From: Pedobacter nanyangensis
Lineage (GTDB): Bacteria; Bacteroidota; Bacteroidia; Sphingobacteriales; Sphingobacteriaceae
Assembly (NCBI RefSeq): GCF_003313505.1
Contig: NZ_QMHO01000003.1
Coordinates: forward strand, 519,464-583,463
DNA: 64,000 bases
Direction: 5' to 3'
Of this stretch, positions 8,581 to 18,225 are shown piece after piece. The number at the start of each line of letters is the position of its first letter. The stretch's first letter is position 1. The notes under the pieces were generated by a model, which saw nothing but the letters and a program-made list of their open reading frames with translations, was not told where the DNA came from and did no database searches. A program made the position numbers and the translations under genes.

Positions 8581-8757
8581 ATGAAAAAATTGATGCCCCT
8601 TTCTCTTGTAGTTTTATTGGCAAGCATGCTAAGCAGCTGTGAACTGGTTGAAGGCATTTTTAAAGCTGGCATGTGGACCGGTGTAATTTTAGTGGTGTTG
8701 GTTGTTGCGATCATTATTTGGATTGCCGCAAAACTTTTTGGCGGAAGCAAGGATTAG
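8581..8757 (+). CDS. Small lipoprotein with one transmembrane helix, function unknown
   Basis: The 58-residue product begins with MKKLMPLSLVVLLASMLSSC, a signal with lipobox and lipidated C20. After a short linker (ELVEGIFKAG) comes a strongly hydrophobic helix (about 28-50) and a short charged tail, FGGSKD. A second in-frame ATG lies two codons earlier at 8575. Lipid anchor plus helix suggests an inner-membrane protein with a very small exposed part. It ends 2 bp from the stop of the convergent DciA-like gene, so no terminator fits between them. I know of no assigned function. Confidence 0.72.
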   Translation: MKKLMPLSLVVLLASMLSSCELVEGIFKAGMWTGVILVVLVVAIIIWIAAKLFGGSKD

Positions 8758-8759
8758 GC

Positions 8760-9050
8760 CTACAAGAACACGATATCGGTAATGACCTGTGAGCCTGCTT
8801 TTTCGTTGAGCTTGTCTACGATAGCGCTTTTAACTATCAGCAATTCGTTTTTCACTACCGACGATTCTATCCTGACGAACAGTTTGCGTTGGTGTATGTA
8901 GATTTGCTTGGTTCTGTTGGCCACGGCAGTGCCCATAATTTCGGGCCACATAGCCACCACACCGGTTTCATCAAATTTACCACGCAGTTTATAATGGGCC
9001 AGCAATTTATCTATTGCTTGTTTTAGGGTGATATCATTGGGCTTACGCAT
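8760..9050 (-). CDS. DUF721 / DciA-like protein
   Basis: The 96-residue protein matches the DUF721 family in size and pattern: an N-terminal helix (ITLKQAIDKLLAHYKLRGKF), the conserved VVAMWPEIMGTAVANRT, and a beta-rich half (QIYIHQRKLFVRIESSVVKNEL). Some DUF721 proteins (DciA) load the replicative helicase. Its ATG overlaps the end of recF by 8 bp, so the two are translationally coupled. The recF partnership is common in Bacteroidota and fits a role in replication or repair, but the exact function of this short form is not established. Confidence 0.8.
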   Translation of the reverse strand: MRKPNDITLKQAIDKLLAHYKLRGKFDETGVVAMWPEIMGTAVANRTKQIYIHQRKLFVRIESSVVKNELLIVKSAIVDKLNEKAGSQVITDIVFL

Positions 9051-10146
9051 GGCTTACGCTCCCTTCACTTACGTTGAATAAATCAACCTTGATCGCAATT
9101 TCCTCAAATACCTTTGCTACTCTTTGCTTATCGGTATCTGTGATGAAAATTTGTCCAAAATCATGGTGGGAAACCATTTCCATTAATTTGTGTATGCGGT
9201 GTTGGTCTAGTTTATCAAAAATATCGTCGAGCAATAGCAATGGTTTAAAGCCTTTGAATTTTTGCAGATAGCTGTATTGTGCCAATTTGAGTGCTATCAA
9301 GAATGATTTTTGCTGCCCCTGCGATCCAAATTTTTTCATGGGCATCCCTGCAATTTCAAAAGCCAGCTCGTCTTTATGAATGCCCACCGTAGTGCGTTCA
9401 AGCAATCTGTCTTTTTCCATTGCGTGTGTTAACAGGATCTCAAAATCCTGATCATTTAGCTGCGATTGGTAACTTAGGGAAACCTGCTCAGCGCCATTGG
9501 TCAAAAACTGGTAGTGCTTATCAAAAAGCGGGATAAAGTTGAGCAAAAACTCCTTCCTTTTTTCAAATATGATGTTTCCCGAATTTACCAACTGTTCATC
9601 TAAGATCTGCAAAAGTGCTACATCCAGCGTTCTGGTAGCGGCCACTTGTTTAAGCAAGGCATTTCTGTTGAGCAGGTGTTTGTTGTAAGTGATCAGTTCG
9701 TCAAGGTACCGGCTGTCTGTTTGGGAAATTACATTATCCACAAACCTGCGCCGCTCCTCGCTACCGTCCATAATAAGGTTAATGTCATAAGGTGAAATCA
9801 TCACCACCGGAAATAATCCGATATGATCTGCCAGTTTATCGTACTCTTTTTTATTTCTCTTGAAGGATTTTTTCTGGTTGCGTTTTAGTCCGCAGGATAT
9901 TTTCTCTGGCCTTTGGTCACGCAGGAAACTTCCTTGTACCAAAAAAAGCTCTTCTCCGGCTTTAATCTGTTGGCTGTCGATGGGGTTGAAATAGCTTTTG
10001 CAAAGGCAAAGGTAGTGTATGGCGTCGAGCAGGTTGGTTTTACCGGCACCGTTGTTACCCACAAATGCGGTTACCGAATTAGAAAAAATCAAATCGGCAG
10101 AATTATAATTTTTAAAGTTTAAAAGGGTAAGATCTTTTAGCCACAT
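9043..10146 (-). CDS. recF: DNA replication/repair protein RecF
   Basis: The 367-residue ABC-type ATPase helps load RecA at gaps. Walker A is GNNGAGKT at 30-37. The family signature SGCxRRRFxD appears in the variant DGSEERRRFVDNVI. The ABC signature-like FGSQGQQKSFLIALKLAQ and Walker B LLLLDDIFDKLD are near the C-terminus. I chose ATG at 10146 (MWLKDLTLLNFKNY); an in-frame TTG five codons earlier is less likely because RecF proteins normally start right at this first strand. A -7 box lies 12 nt upstream of the ATG. Confidence 0.94.
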   Translation of the reverse strand: MWLKDLTLLNFKNYNSADLIFSNSVTAFVGNNGAGKTNLLDAIHYLCLCKSYFNPIDSQQIKAGEELFLVQGSFLRDQRPEKISCGLKRNQKKSFKRNKKEYDKLADHIGLFPVVMISPYDINLIMDGSEERRRFVDNVISQTDSRYLDELITYNKHLLNRNALLKQVAATRTLDVALLQILDEQLVNSGNIIFEKRKEFLLNFIPLFDKHYQFLTNGAEQVSLSYQSQLNDQDFEILLTHAMEKDRLLERTTVGIHKDELAFEIAGMPMKKFGSQGQQKSFLIALKLAQYSYLQKFKGFKPLLLLDDIFDKLDQHRIHKLMEMVSHHDFGQIFITDTDKQRVAKVFEEIAIKVDLFNVSEGSVSHA

Positions 10147-10158
10147 AACAGAGAGAGC

Positions 10159-10166
10159 CAAAGTTA
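10159..10166 (-). promoter_or_regulatory. -7 box of recF
   Basis: The minus strand reads TAACTTTG, matching TAnnTTTG, 12 nt before the recF ATG. It overlaps the alternative TTG start, which argues against that start. Confidence 0.55.
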
Positions 10167-10351
10167 CCCTTTTTTACACAAGCTTACATACTTAACTTTA
10201 CAAAGTGTTTAAATTTCCGGCCAAAGCAAGTACATGGGCTGCCAAAATCACCTTCCCTTGGCTTGATATTGGGCTTTGGTGGCCCTGCCAAACCCATCTA
10301 TAAAATTACAAGCTATTTTAAACAGTTTCTAATTAAATGATTTAAAAAGAG

Positions 10352-10381
10352 TTGATACTTTAAATGAAAAATGTATTTTTG
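10352..10381 (+). promoter_or_regulatory. Promoter of the TPR membrane protein gene
   Basis: TTG at 10352-10354 and TATTTTTG at 10374-10381 are separated by 19 bp, the best spacing for Bacteroidota promoters. Transcription should begin near 10386, giving a leader of about 20 nt before the ATG at 10406. This excludes an in-frame ATG at 10364, which lies between the two boxes. Confidence 0.7.
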
Positions 10382-10405
10382 CAATCCTTTAATTTTAAAC
10401 TAAAA

Positions 10406-11074
10406 ATGTCTGCAACAGAGAAAGAAACAGTACAACCAGTAAAAAAAGGCTCATTTATACAAGAAAACACTAAAAGCTTGGCTTTTATTGCTGGAGCGAT
10501 AATTGTTTTAATTGGTATTTTCATCTGGTACCAGGGAGTATACTTAAAAAACAGAACCGAAGAAGCAGCCAGCAAAATGTTCAAAGTTGAGCAGCTTGTG
10601 GGCGTTGACTCGTTAGCTAACCAAGCCATTAAAGGTGAAGGTGGTTTCACTGGACTGGAAACAATTGCAACAGAATACGAAAACACGAAATCTGCGAACT
10701 TGGCCAACCTTTACTTAGGTGGTATATACTTGCGCAAAGGCGAGTACCAAAAAGCTGTTGATGCCTTGAGCAAATATAGCGCAACCGGCAGCCCAGTTGT
10801 TGATCCATTGGCACTTGGTCTTTTGGGCGATGCTTATAGTGAGCTAAAAGATTACAAACAAGCGGCTACTTATTACAAAAAAGCAATTGATAAATCTTCC
10901 AATAAATTCACCTCTCCTATATTTCTTAAAAAATTAGGCTTGGTAAACGAAGCTCAGAAAGACTATAAAGGAGCTGAGGAGGCTTACAACAAAATCAAAA
11001 CGCAATTTCCTGAAAGCGCCGAGGCCCAAATGATTGATTCTTACATTGGCAGGGCTGCTGCGCAAACGAAATAA
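10406..11074 (+). CDS. Single-pass membrane protein with TPR repeats (YfgM-like)
   Basis: The 222-residue protein has a short polar N-terminus, one transmembrane helix at about 26-47 (LAFIAGAIIVLIGIFIWYQG) and an extracytoplasmic part with TPR-like helices. Clear units are ANLYLGGIYLRKGEYQKAVD, ALGLLGDAYSELKDYKQAAT and FLKKLGLVNEAQKDYKGAEE. The layout, an N-in anchor and then TPRs, is that of YfgM-type proteins, which link the Sec translocon to periplasmic chaperones; that role here is inferred. The start was moved from an earlier in-frame ATG because the promoter overlaps it. A terminator separates it from ribH. Confidence 0.85.
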   Translation: MSATEKETVQPVKKGSFIQENTKSLAFIAGAIIVLIGIFIWYQGVYLKNRTEEAASKMFKVEQLVGVDSLANQAIKGEGGFTGLETIATEYENTKSANLANLYLGGIYLRKGEYQKAVDALSKYSATGSPVVDPLALGLLGDAYSELKDYKQAATYYKKAIDKSSNKFTSPIFLKKLGLVNEAQKDYKGAEEAYNKIKTQFPESAEAQMIDSYIGRAAAQTK

Positions 11075-11096
11075 ATTCCAACAAGACATTTAAAAG

Positions 11097-11124
11097 AAAG
11101 CTTCCGATTTGGAAGCTTTTTTTT
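11097..11124 (+). terminator. Terminator after the TPR membrane protein gene
   Basis: AAAGCTTCC and GGAAGCTTT form a 9-bp stem with a GATTT loop and a following T-run, 22 bp after the stop codon. Confidence 0.9.
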
Positions 11125-11203
11125 ATTTCGCCTCCTTTGGTAAAAACAATGATTTGTTCAGGGGCAAACTTTACGTCTTTCAGATAAATAAACAATAAAA
11201 ACC

Positions 11204-11211
11204 TATCTTTG
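11204..11211 (+). promoter_or_regulatory. -7 box of ribH, 5 nt from the start codon
   Basis: TATCTTTG is followed by CTGGC and the ribH ATG. Initiation a few bases after the box would give a leaderless or nearly leaderless message. No convincing -33 box is seen. Confidence 0.6.
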
Positions 11212-11216
11212 CTGGC

Positions 11217-11720
11217 ATGGCAACACACCTTAAAAACCTTTCAGATTTTTCGCATACCACTATTCCATCAGGAAAAGGTTATCAAATAGCGATTATTGTA
11301 GCCGAGTGGAACGCAAAAATAACCGGAGCCCTTTACCAAGGCGCTTTTGATACGCTACTCAAACACGGAGTTGAAGAAACCAAGATCCTTTCTTTGAGTG
11401 TGCCTGGCACATTTGAACTTACTGGAGCGGCCGATATCCTTTTGAACAAAAGGAAAGACATTGATGCGGTAGTTTGCATTGGCTGTGTTATCCAAGGGGA
11501 CACTAAACACTTTGATTTTATATGTGAAGCCGCTGCACAGGGCATTACCAATGTGGGCATCAAATACAGCAAGCCGGTAATTTTTGGCGTACTTACCACT
11601 AATGACGAGCAGCAGGCCATTGATAGGGCCGGGGGCAAACATGGCAATAAAGGTGACGAAGCGGCTATTACCGCCCTTAAAATGGTGGAATATTCGCTAA
11701 ATGTTAGTGCTTCATTTTAA
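11217..11720 (+). CDS. ribH: 6,7-dimethyl-8-ribityllumazine synthase
   Basis: The 167-residue enzyme of riboflavin synthesis condenses dihydroxybutanone phosphate with the ribityl-pyrimidine. Family blocks are visible: IIVAEWNAKITGAL, SVPGTFELTGAA, VVCIGCVIQGDTKHFDFIC (with the catalytic-region histidine), GVLTTNDEQQAIDRAGG and NKGDEAA. No other riboflavin genes are adjacent. The ATG lies immediately after a -7 box; the family usually has this N-terminal length, so the start is likely correct and the mRNA leaderless. Confidence 0.96.
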   Translation: MATHLKNLSDFSHTTIPSGKGYQIAIIVAEWNAKITGALYQGAFDTLLKHGVEETKILSLSVPGTFELTGAADILLNKRKDIDAVVCIGCVIQGDTKHFDFICEAAAQGITNVGIKYSKPVIFGVLTTNDEQQAIDRAGGKHGNKGDEAAITALKMVEYSLNVSASF

Positions 11721-11789
11721 AACTTTCAACTTTAAACGTACATCTTACAACTTTTTTGTAATTTAGGTTTCAAAAACAATCATTTCAAG

Positions 11790-11909
11790 ATGAAAAAAAT
11801 AGCTATCCTGTTGTTGTTCGCATTTTGCGCCATCACGGTATTACAATCCTGTTCCAACCGCCTATGCCCTGCCTATAGCTCTTACCCAGAGTCAAAAGGG
11901 AGAAGATAG
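11790..11909 (+). CDS. Tiny lipoprotein (39 aa), function unknown
   Basis: This short frame encodes MKKIAILLLFAFCAITVLQS followed by a lipidatable C21 in the context LQSC. The mature part is only about 19 residues, is polar, and contains a second cysteine and a basic end (NRLCPAYSSYPESKGRR). A signal peptide of normal length with a clear lipobox argues for a real gene despite the size. It ends 2 bp before the ytxJ start, which implies co-transcription and possible coupling. The mature cysteine C26 could be relevant to a thiol-redox context, but that is speculation. Confidence 0.65.
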   Translation: MKKIAILLLFAFCAITVLQSCSNRLCPAYSSYPESKGRR

Positions 11910-11911
11910 TA

Positions 11912-12247
11912 ATGAAAGATTGGATACTATTAAATCACATTTCCCAAATTGATGGCATTAAGGTTGCCCAGGGTTATAGCTTAATTTTTAAGCATAGTAC
12001 TCGTTGCTCCATTAGCATGATGGCCAAAAGAACCTTTGAGAGATATTGGGATGTGATCCCGGATAAGGTTAGCCTTTATTTTCTTGACCTGATCAGTCAC
12101 CGGGATGTTTCGGCCTACATTGCGGATACTTTCCAAGTCCATCATGAATCGCCACAGATACTGCTCATTAAAGATGGCCAGTGTATTTTAGATGCTTCAC
12201 ACGGGGACATCTCTGCAGAGGAAGTGGCAGAGGTGGTTAATGCCTAA
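11912..12247 (+). CDS. ytxJ: YtxJ-family monothiol bacilliredoxin
   Basis: The 111-residue thioredoxin-fold protein has the single-cysteine active site FKHSTRCSISMMAK, a conserved SLYFLDLISHRDVS strand, and the cis-proline block HESPQILLIKDGQ. These mark the YtxJ/BrxC family, which removes bacillithiol from protein mixed disulfides. Together with the YpdA-type reductase at the left edge it indicates that the organism uses bacillithiol or a methylated relative. The gene is preceded at 2 bp by a tiny lipoprotein gene and ends convergent to mqo, with a shared bidirectional terminator. Confidence 0.88.
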   Translation: MKDWILLNHISQIDGIKVAQGYSLIFKHSTRCSISMMAKRTFERYWDVIPDKVSLYFLDLISHRDVSAYIADTFQVHHESPQILLIKDGQCILDASHGDISAEEVAEVVNA

Positions 12248-12360
12248 ATTTATTTTAAACCATTAAGAAGTTAAGGGGATTAAGCGTTAAGGCTGCGTTT
12301 ATCTTTCCCGAAAATAGATTAACCTACAAATCTTTGCTTTAGCCCCCTAAAACAAATAAA

Positions 12361-12390
12361 AAAGCTCCGAAATTTACTTCGGAGCTTTTT
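12361..12390. terminator. Bidirectional terminator between ytxJ and mqo
   Basis: AAAGCTCCGAA and TTCGGAGCTTT form an 11-bp stem around a 6-nt loop, with A residues before and T residues after. It can terminate both convergent genes. Confidence 0.88.
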
Positions 12391-12408
12391 CGTTATACTT
12401 AAAACTGA

Positions 12409-13926
12409 TTAAGCTACTACCGTTTCGTTTAGCTTTAATGCCGCAGAAGTACGTTGACGTGTCTCCTGGCAAAGTTCATTGTCCTCTGCCAGCTTTTGCC
12501 CGTAACTGGGAATCATCTCCCTGATTTTACTTTGCCAATCGGCAGTTTGCATTTGCTTTTTAAAGCACTTGCCCAATAGCTCCAACATAATCGAAACTGC
12601 TGTTGAAGCTCCAGGAGAGGCACCCAGCAACGCTGCAATTGAGCCGTCGCCAGCGCTTACTACTTCGGTACCGAATTCCAAAATACCACCACCGCTTGGC
12701 TTTTTCTTAATCACCTGCACCCGCTGTCCGGCAACTTCCAGCTCCCAATCTTTAATGTTCGCATCTGGCATATATTCTTGCAGCGCAGCAAACCTATCTT
12801 CAGGCGACTGACGAACTTGCTCAATCAGATATTTAGTAAGGTCAATACTTTTTAATCCTGCCGAAATCATCGGACGGATGTTGCTAAACTTGATAGAAGC
12901 AGCCAGATCAAAGTAAGAACCGTTTTTAAGGAACTTGGTTGAGAACCCCGCATAAGGCCCAAACAACAATGCCTGTTTTCCGTTAATGATCCTGGTATCT
13001 AGGTGAGGTACCGACATAGGTGGTGCTCCTACGGCAGCCTTTCCGTACACTTTGGCATGGTGGCGTGCAATCACTTCTTCGTTGGTACATTTCAGCCATT
13101 GCCCACTTACCGGGAAGCCGCCAAAGCCTTTACCTTCTTTGATGTTAGATTTTTCCAGCAGTAATAAAGACCCGCCGCCTGCACCGATAAATACAAATTT
13201 GGCCAGGCGCTTCCTTTTCTTTCCGCTATCCAGATTCTTCACTTTTATTTCCCAAGAACCGTCATCCTGTTTATTGAGGTCACGAATTTCGTGGTGGAAA
13301 TGCAGCGCTACTTTATCCTGCTTGGCCAGATAGTTGAACATTTCCCTGGTTAATGAGCCAAAGTTAACATCGGTTCCCAAATCCATTTTAGTGGCCGCAA
13401 TGGGTTCTTTTTCGTCCCTGCCCTCCATCACCAACGGAATCCATTCCTTTATTTCTGAAGGATTTTCGCTGTACTGCATCTCGTTGAACAAGTTGCAAGC
13501 TTTAAGATTGTTGTAACGTGTTTTTAGATAATCGACATTCTTTTTGCCCCATACAAAACTAAGGTGAGGGATGTTCCTGATGAATGAACAAGGATCTTTA
13601 AGGATGCCCTTATCCAACAGATAAGTCCAGAATTGTTTAGAAACTTCAAAAGACTCGGCAATAGAAACCGCCTTCTTCACGTCAACCGTACCGTTAGCCT
13701 TTTGTGGGGTATAGTTTAGCTCGCAAAAAGCCGAGTGACCAGTTCCCGCATTGTTCCACGCATCAGAACTTTCAGCAGCGGCAACGTCCAAACGTTCATA
13801 AATCTCTATGCTTAAATCAGGGTTAAGCTCTTTGAGCAGCACGCCAAGCGTTGCACTCATGATACCGGCCCCAATTAAAATAACATCTGCGTCGGTTTCA
13901 ACAACCGTCTTTCTTTTTCTACTCAT
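12409..13926 (-). CDS. mqo: Malate:quinone oxidoreductase
   Basis: The 505-residue flavoprotein oxidises malate to oxaloacetate and passes electrons to the quinone pool at the inner membrane. An FAD-binding fold is at about 15-28 (VILIGAGIMSATLG). Family blocks are SSDAWNNAGTGHSAFCELNY, MDLGTDVNFGSLTREM, FIGAGGGSLLLLEKS, FGGFPVSGQWLKC and GDGSIAALLGASPGAST. Length matches the family. A -7 box sits 7 nt before the ATG, predicting a near-leaderless message. The OsmC-like gene lies 45 bp upstream on the same strand and has its own -7 box. Confidence 0.95.
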   Translation of the reverse strand: MSRKRKTVVETDADVILIGAGIMSATLGVLLKELNPDLSIEIYERLDVAAAESSDAWNNAGTGHSAFCELNYTPQKANGTVDVKKAVSIAESFEVSKQFWTYLLDKGILKDPCSFIRNIPHLSFVWGKKNVDYLKTRYNNLKACNLFNEMQYSENPSEIKEWIPLVMEGRDEKEPIAATKMDLGTDVNFGSLTREMFNYLAKQDKVALHFHHEIRDLNKQDDGSWEIKVKNLDSGKKRKRLAKFVFIGAGGGSLLLLEKSNIKEGKGFGGFPVSGQWLKCTNEEVIARHHAKVYGKAAVGAPPMSVPHLDTRIINGKQALLFGPYAGFSTKFLKNGSYFDLAASIKFSNIRPMISAGLKSIDLTKYLIEQVRQSPEDRFAALQEYMPDANIKDWELEVAGQRVQVIKKKPSGGGILEFGTEVVSAGDGSIAALLGASPGASTAVSIMLELLGKCFKKQMQTADWQSKIREMIPSYGQKLAEDNELCQETRQRTSAALKLNETVVA

Positions 13927-13933
13927 TTTAAAC

Positions 13934-13941
13934 CAAATATA
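13934..13941 (-). promoter_or_regulatory. -7 box of mqo, 7 nt from the start codon
   Basis: The minus strand reads TATATTTG, matching TAnnTTTG, followed by GTTTAAA and the ATG. No TTG is present at the 19-bp spacing. Confidence 0.5.
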
Positions 13942-13971
13942 AATACCTGCCGTAGCCAGCAGGAGAATATG

Positions 13972-14376
13972 CTAATAACTAAACGTTATTTGTTGCTTAA
14001 TATCAGGGTGCAAACTTTGCGCCACTGGACAGGTTTTAGCCGCTCTTTCAATAATCGTTTTTTCTTTTTCGGTGTAATTATTGGCCGGAAACTGGAGCTC
14101 CACCTGTATTTCACTCACCCGGCGAGGGTTTTCGGCCATCACCTTGGTAATTTGAGCTTTCGTTCCATCAATGTTAAATCCGTGGTTTCTTGCCGCAATG
14201 CCCACAATGGTTAGCATGCAATTGCCCAAAGAGGTAGCCAGCAAATCGGTTGGCGAAAAAGCTTCTCCCTTTCCCTGATTATCAACAGGAGCATCGGTAA
14301 TAATTTCCATGCCTGACCTCAAGTGCACCGAGGTAGTCCTCAAATCTCCGTTATAAGTTATTTCCGACGTTTTCAT
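13972..14376 (-). CDS. OsmC-family thiol peroxidase-like protein
   Basis: The 134-residue protein has the two conserved cysteines of the OsmC/Ohr fold, in LGNCMLTIVG and AAKTCPVAQSL, and the motif GEAFSPTDLLATSLG. Members reduce organic or lipid hydroperoxides, or handle persulfides, through these cysteines. Subfamily (OsmC rather than Ohr) is suggested by the N-terminal arrangement but is not certain. It is transcribed toward mqo with a 45-bp gap and has its own -7 box. Confidence 0.87.
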   Translation of the reverse strand: MKTSEITYNGDLRTTSVHLRSGMEIITDAPVDNQGKGEAFSPTDLLATSLGNCMLTIVGIAARNHGFNIDGTKAQITKVMAENPRRVSEIQVELQFPANNYTEKEKTIIERAAKTCPVAQSLHPDIKQQITFSY

Positions 14377-14390
14377 AGCTCAAATTTTCG

Positions 14391-14398
14391 CAAATTTA
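14391..14398 (-). promoter_or_regulatory. -7 box of the osmC-like gene
   Basis: The minus strand reads TAAATTTG, matching TAnnTTTG, 14 nt before the ATG at 14376. Confidence 0.5.
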
Positions 14399-14548
14399 GT
14401 GCTTAAAATCAAAAAATTATGTAATAAAATTGAAGTTTTATTCACTATTTCATATTTAACTTCAAAAGACTATCAAAGCCTAATTTACGGCAGCATCGCT
14501 TTTTTTATCATTTCCATAAAAAACACCGCCCAAGAGCCCCTTTTTTTA

Positions 14549-15445
14549 TTAAAATGGCGGATTAACGGCCACCGTAGCGCTAGATTTATAAACTGAGGGA
14601 GAGACGCCGGTATACTTCTTGAAAAACTTCCCGAAGAAAGACTGGTCGCTGAAGCGCAGTTCATCGGCCACTTGCGAAACGTTCAGCAAATGGGACGACA
14701 GCAACACCTTTGCCTCGTTAATAACCATCTCATCTATAATTTCACCGGCCGTTTTACCCGTTACGGCTTTTACTACCTGCGATAAGTGCCTAGAGGTTAC
14801 AAACAGTTGTTTTGCGTAATGTTGAACACGCTTTTCGCTTTTAAAGTTTTCGCTCAGCAGGTTAAGGAAGTTTGTCGTCAGTTCTTCTTGCCTGTTTAGC
14901 TTTACCGGAATAAAAACACGGTATTTACTGTACACGATAAGGATTTCGTACAACACTGAAATAAAACTGTGGCGTACCACATCTTTAAAATGAGGGGTAG
15001 AATCGGGCAGGTTGATCTTCTTTTTTAACGATTTTAGCGAGAACACCAAATCCCCAAATTCATCGTCATTTAGGGAGAATTTGTGAACCAAATCAGTAGA
15101 AAAAAGGTGCATGATCTCGGCACCGTTCAGGAATACGCCCTGTTCTTTCAGGTACTCTTTCTTAAAGCCCATGCTGATGAATTCAAAATCATCAGACATT
15201 TCATATAGTTCGCACAAACTCCCTGGGGTAACCAAATATACGTCCTTTGCCGTCATGCAGTTTTTCACAAAGTTACTCTGGAAAACAAAGGAACCTTTCT
15301 GCACTACAATAACCGCAAAGGAATTAGACCTGAAAGGCTCGTTAAAGATCATAAAAGGTTTAATTTCGGCACTGGTAAGCACATTCATGTTACCTCCGTT
15401 AATCAGCCCTTCCTCCAAGCACTTCTGCTCTACTTTGTGCATCAT
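14549..15445 (-). CDS. AraC-family transcriptional regulator
   Basis: The 298-residue protein has a cupin-like N-terminal sensor region (about 20-170; GSFVFQSNFVKNC, YLVTPGSLCELYEM) and a C-terminal AraC DNA-binding domain (about 195-290). The second helix-turn-helix carries the usual VADELRFSDQSFFGKFFKKY followed by TGVSPSVYK. The ligand is unknown. It is divergent from serine palmitoyltransferase across a 444-bp gap, so it may control the sphingolipid genes, but the sequence alone does not show this. Two adjacent ATGs (15445 and 15442) are possible starts. Confidence 0.88.
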   Translation of the reverse strand: MMHKVEQKCLEEGLINGGNMNVLTSAEIKPFMIFNEPFRSNSFAVIVVQKGSFVFQSNFVKNCMTAKDVYLVTPGSLCELYEMSDDFEFISMGFKKEYLKEQGVFLNGAEIMHLFSTDLVHKFSLNDDEFGDLVFSLKSLKKKINLPDSTPHFKDVVRHSFISVLYEILIVYSKYRVFIPVKLNRQEELTTNFLNLLSENFKSEKRVQHYAKQLFVTSRHLSQVVKAVTGKTAGEIIDEMVINEAKVLLSSHLLNVSQVADELRFSDQSFFGKFFKKYTGVSPSVYKSSATVAVNPPF

Positions 15446-17095
<1,650 letters not shown>

Positions 17096-17096
17096 A

Positions 17097-18218
17097 ATGG
17101 CACAGATTATACCTGTAACAGACAAGAAACTGTTAGCAAAGTTCATCGATTTCCCTCATGAACTTTACAAAAACGACCCTTTTTACGTGCCCGAACTTTT
17201 TATTGCGCAACGCGATATGCTAACCCCCGGAAAGCATCCTTTTCACGAACATGCAAAAATGCAATTGTTTTTAGCGGCCGAAGGTGAAAAGATAGTGGGT
17301 AGAGTTGCGGCCATCATCAATGGCAACCACAACAAAACCAAAAATGTAAACGAAGGTTTCTTTGGTTTTTTTGATAGCGTAAATGACCAAGCAGTTAGCC
17401 AGCTGTTGCTTAATGCAGCGCAAAATTGGCTAAAAGAGCATGAACAAACCAAAATTATTGGCCCAGTAAACTTTTCTACCAACGACATCTGCGGTTTGCT
17501 TATCAAAGGTTTTGATGGCCCACCCGTTGCGATGATGCCTTACAACGCCCCTTATTATCTACACTTATTGGAAAATTTCGGCTTTGCCAAAAAGGTAGAT
17601 CTAAGAGCCTATAAATACACGGCCGGTAATTACAGCGACAGATCCGTAAGCCTGTTAGAAGGACTGGAAAACAGGTTACAAAGAAGCAACATCGTTATCA
17701 GAAAAATCAACCTTAAGAAATTTAAGGAAGAAGCTGCTGCATTAAGGGAAGTTTATAATAAAGCTTGGGACAAAAACCTAGGTTTTGTGCCCATGACCGA
17801 CAAAGAATTTGACTACACGGCCAATGATTTGAAAATGGTACTGGATACTGATTTCTGTTACATTGCAGAACAAGAGGGCAAGCTGGTTGGCTTTGCGCTA
17901 GCCATTCCTGATATCAACCAAATCCTTATTAAAATTAAAAAGGGCCGCTTGTTCCCTACCGGGTTGTTAAAATTACTATTGGGCAAAAAGAAAATCAACG
18001 GCATCCGGATCTTGCTGTTGGGCGTAGTTGATGGCTACAGAAAGCTAGGCATTGAAGCTTGTTTGTACGGACGAATTATCAAAGCATTTAAAGCTAGAAA
18101 CTTCCAGTATGCAGAAGCCAGCTGGACTTTGGAAGACAATGACATGGTGAACCGTCCTATCGAAAACATAGGCGGACAGCTATACAGAGAATACAGAATA
18201 CTAGAGAAATCGATATAG
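17097..18218 (+). CDS. Double-GNAT N-acyltransferase, candidate bacterial ceramide synthase
   Basis: The 373-residue protein has two GNAT-like halves. The first holds LAAEGEKIVGRVAAIINGNH (about 56-75) and GPVNFSTNDICGLL. The second holds EGKLVGFALAIPDINQ, the acyl-CoA-loop-like ILLLGVVDGYRKLGIEACL (about 303-321) and EASWTLEDNDMVNRPIENIG, which is typical of this uncharacterised-looking group. No signal or membrane span is present. It is locked between spt (1 bp) and an SDR gene (7 bp). In Caulobacter the ceramide synthase bCerS is a GNAT-fold protein encoded near spt and a reductase, so N-acylation of 3-ketosphinganine is the likely role (inference from family and context). Confidence 0.72.
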   Translation: MAQIIPVTDKKLLAKFIDFPHELYKNDPFYVPELFIAQRDMLTPGKHPFHEHAKMQLFLAAEGEKIVGRVAAIINGNHNKTKNVNEGFFGFFDSVNDQAVSQLLLNAAQNWLKEHEQTKIIGPVNFSTNDICGLLIKGFDGPPVAMMPYNAPYYLHLLENFGFAKKVDLRAYKYTAGNYSDRSVSLLEGLENRLQRSNIVIRKINLKKFKEEAAALREVYNKAWDKNLGFVPMTDKEFDYTANDLKMVLDTDFCYIAEQEGKLVGFALAIPDINQILIKIKKGRLFPTGLLKLLLGKKKINGIRILLLGVVDGYRKLGIEACLYGRIIKAFKARNFQYAEASWTLEDNDMVNRPIENIGGQLYREYRILEKSI

Positions 18219-18225
18219 GATCTTT

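Noticed and set aside
14399..14596. A 65-codon frame between the osmC-like and AraC genes
   Set aside because: AT-driven composition, no domain, and it runs into the antisense 3' end of the AraC gene.
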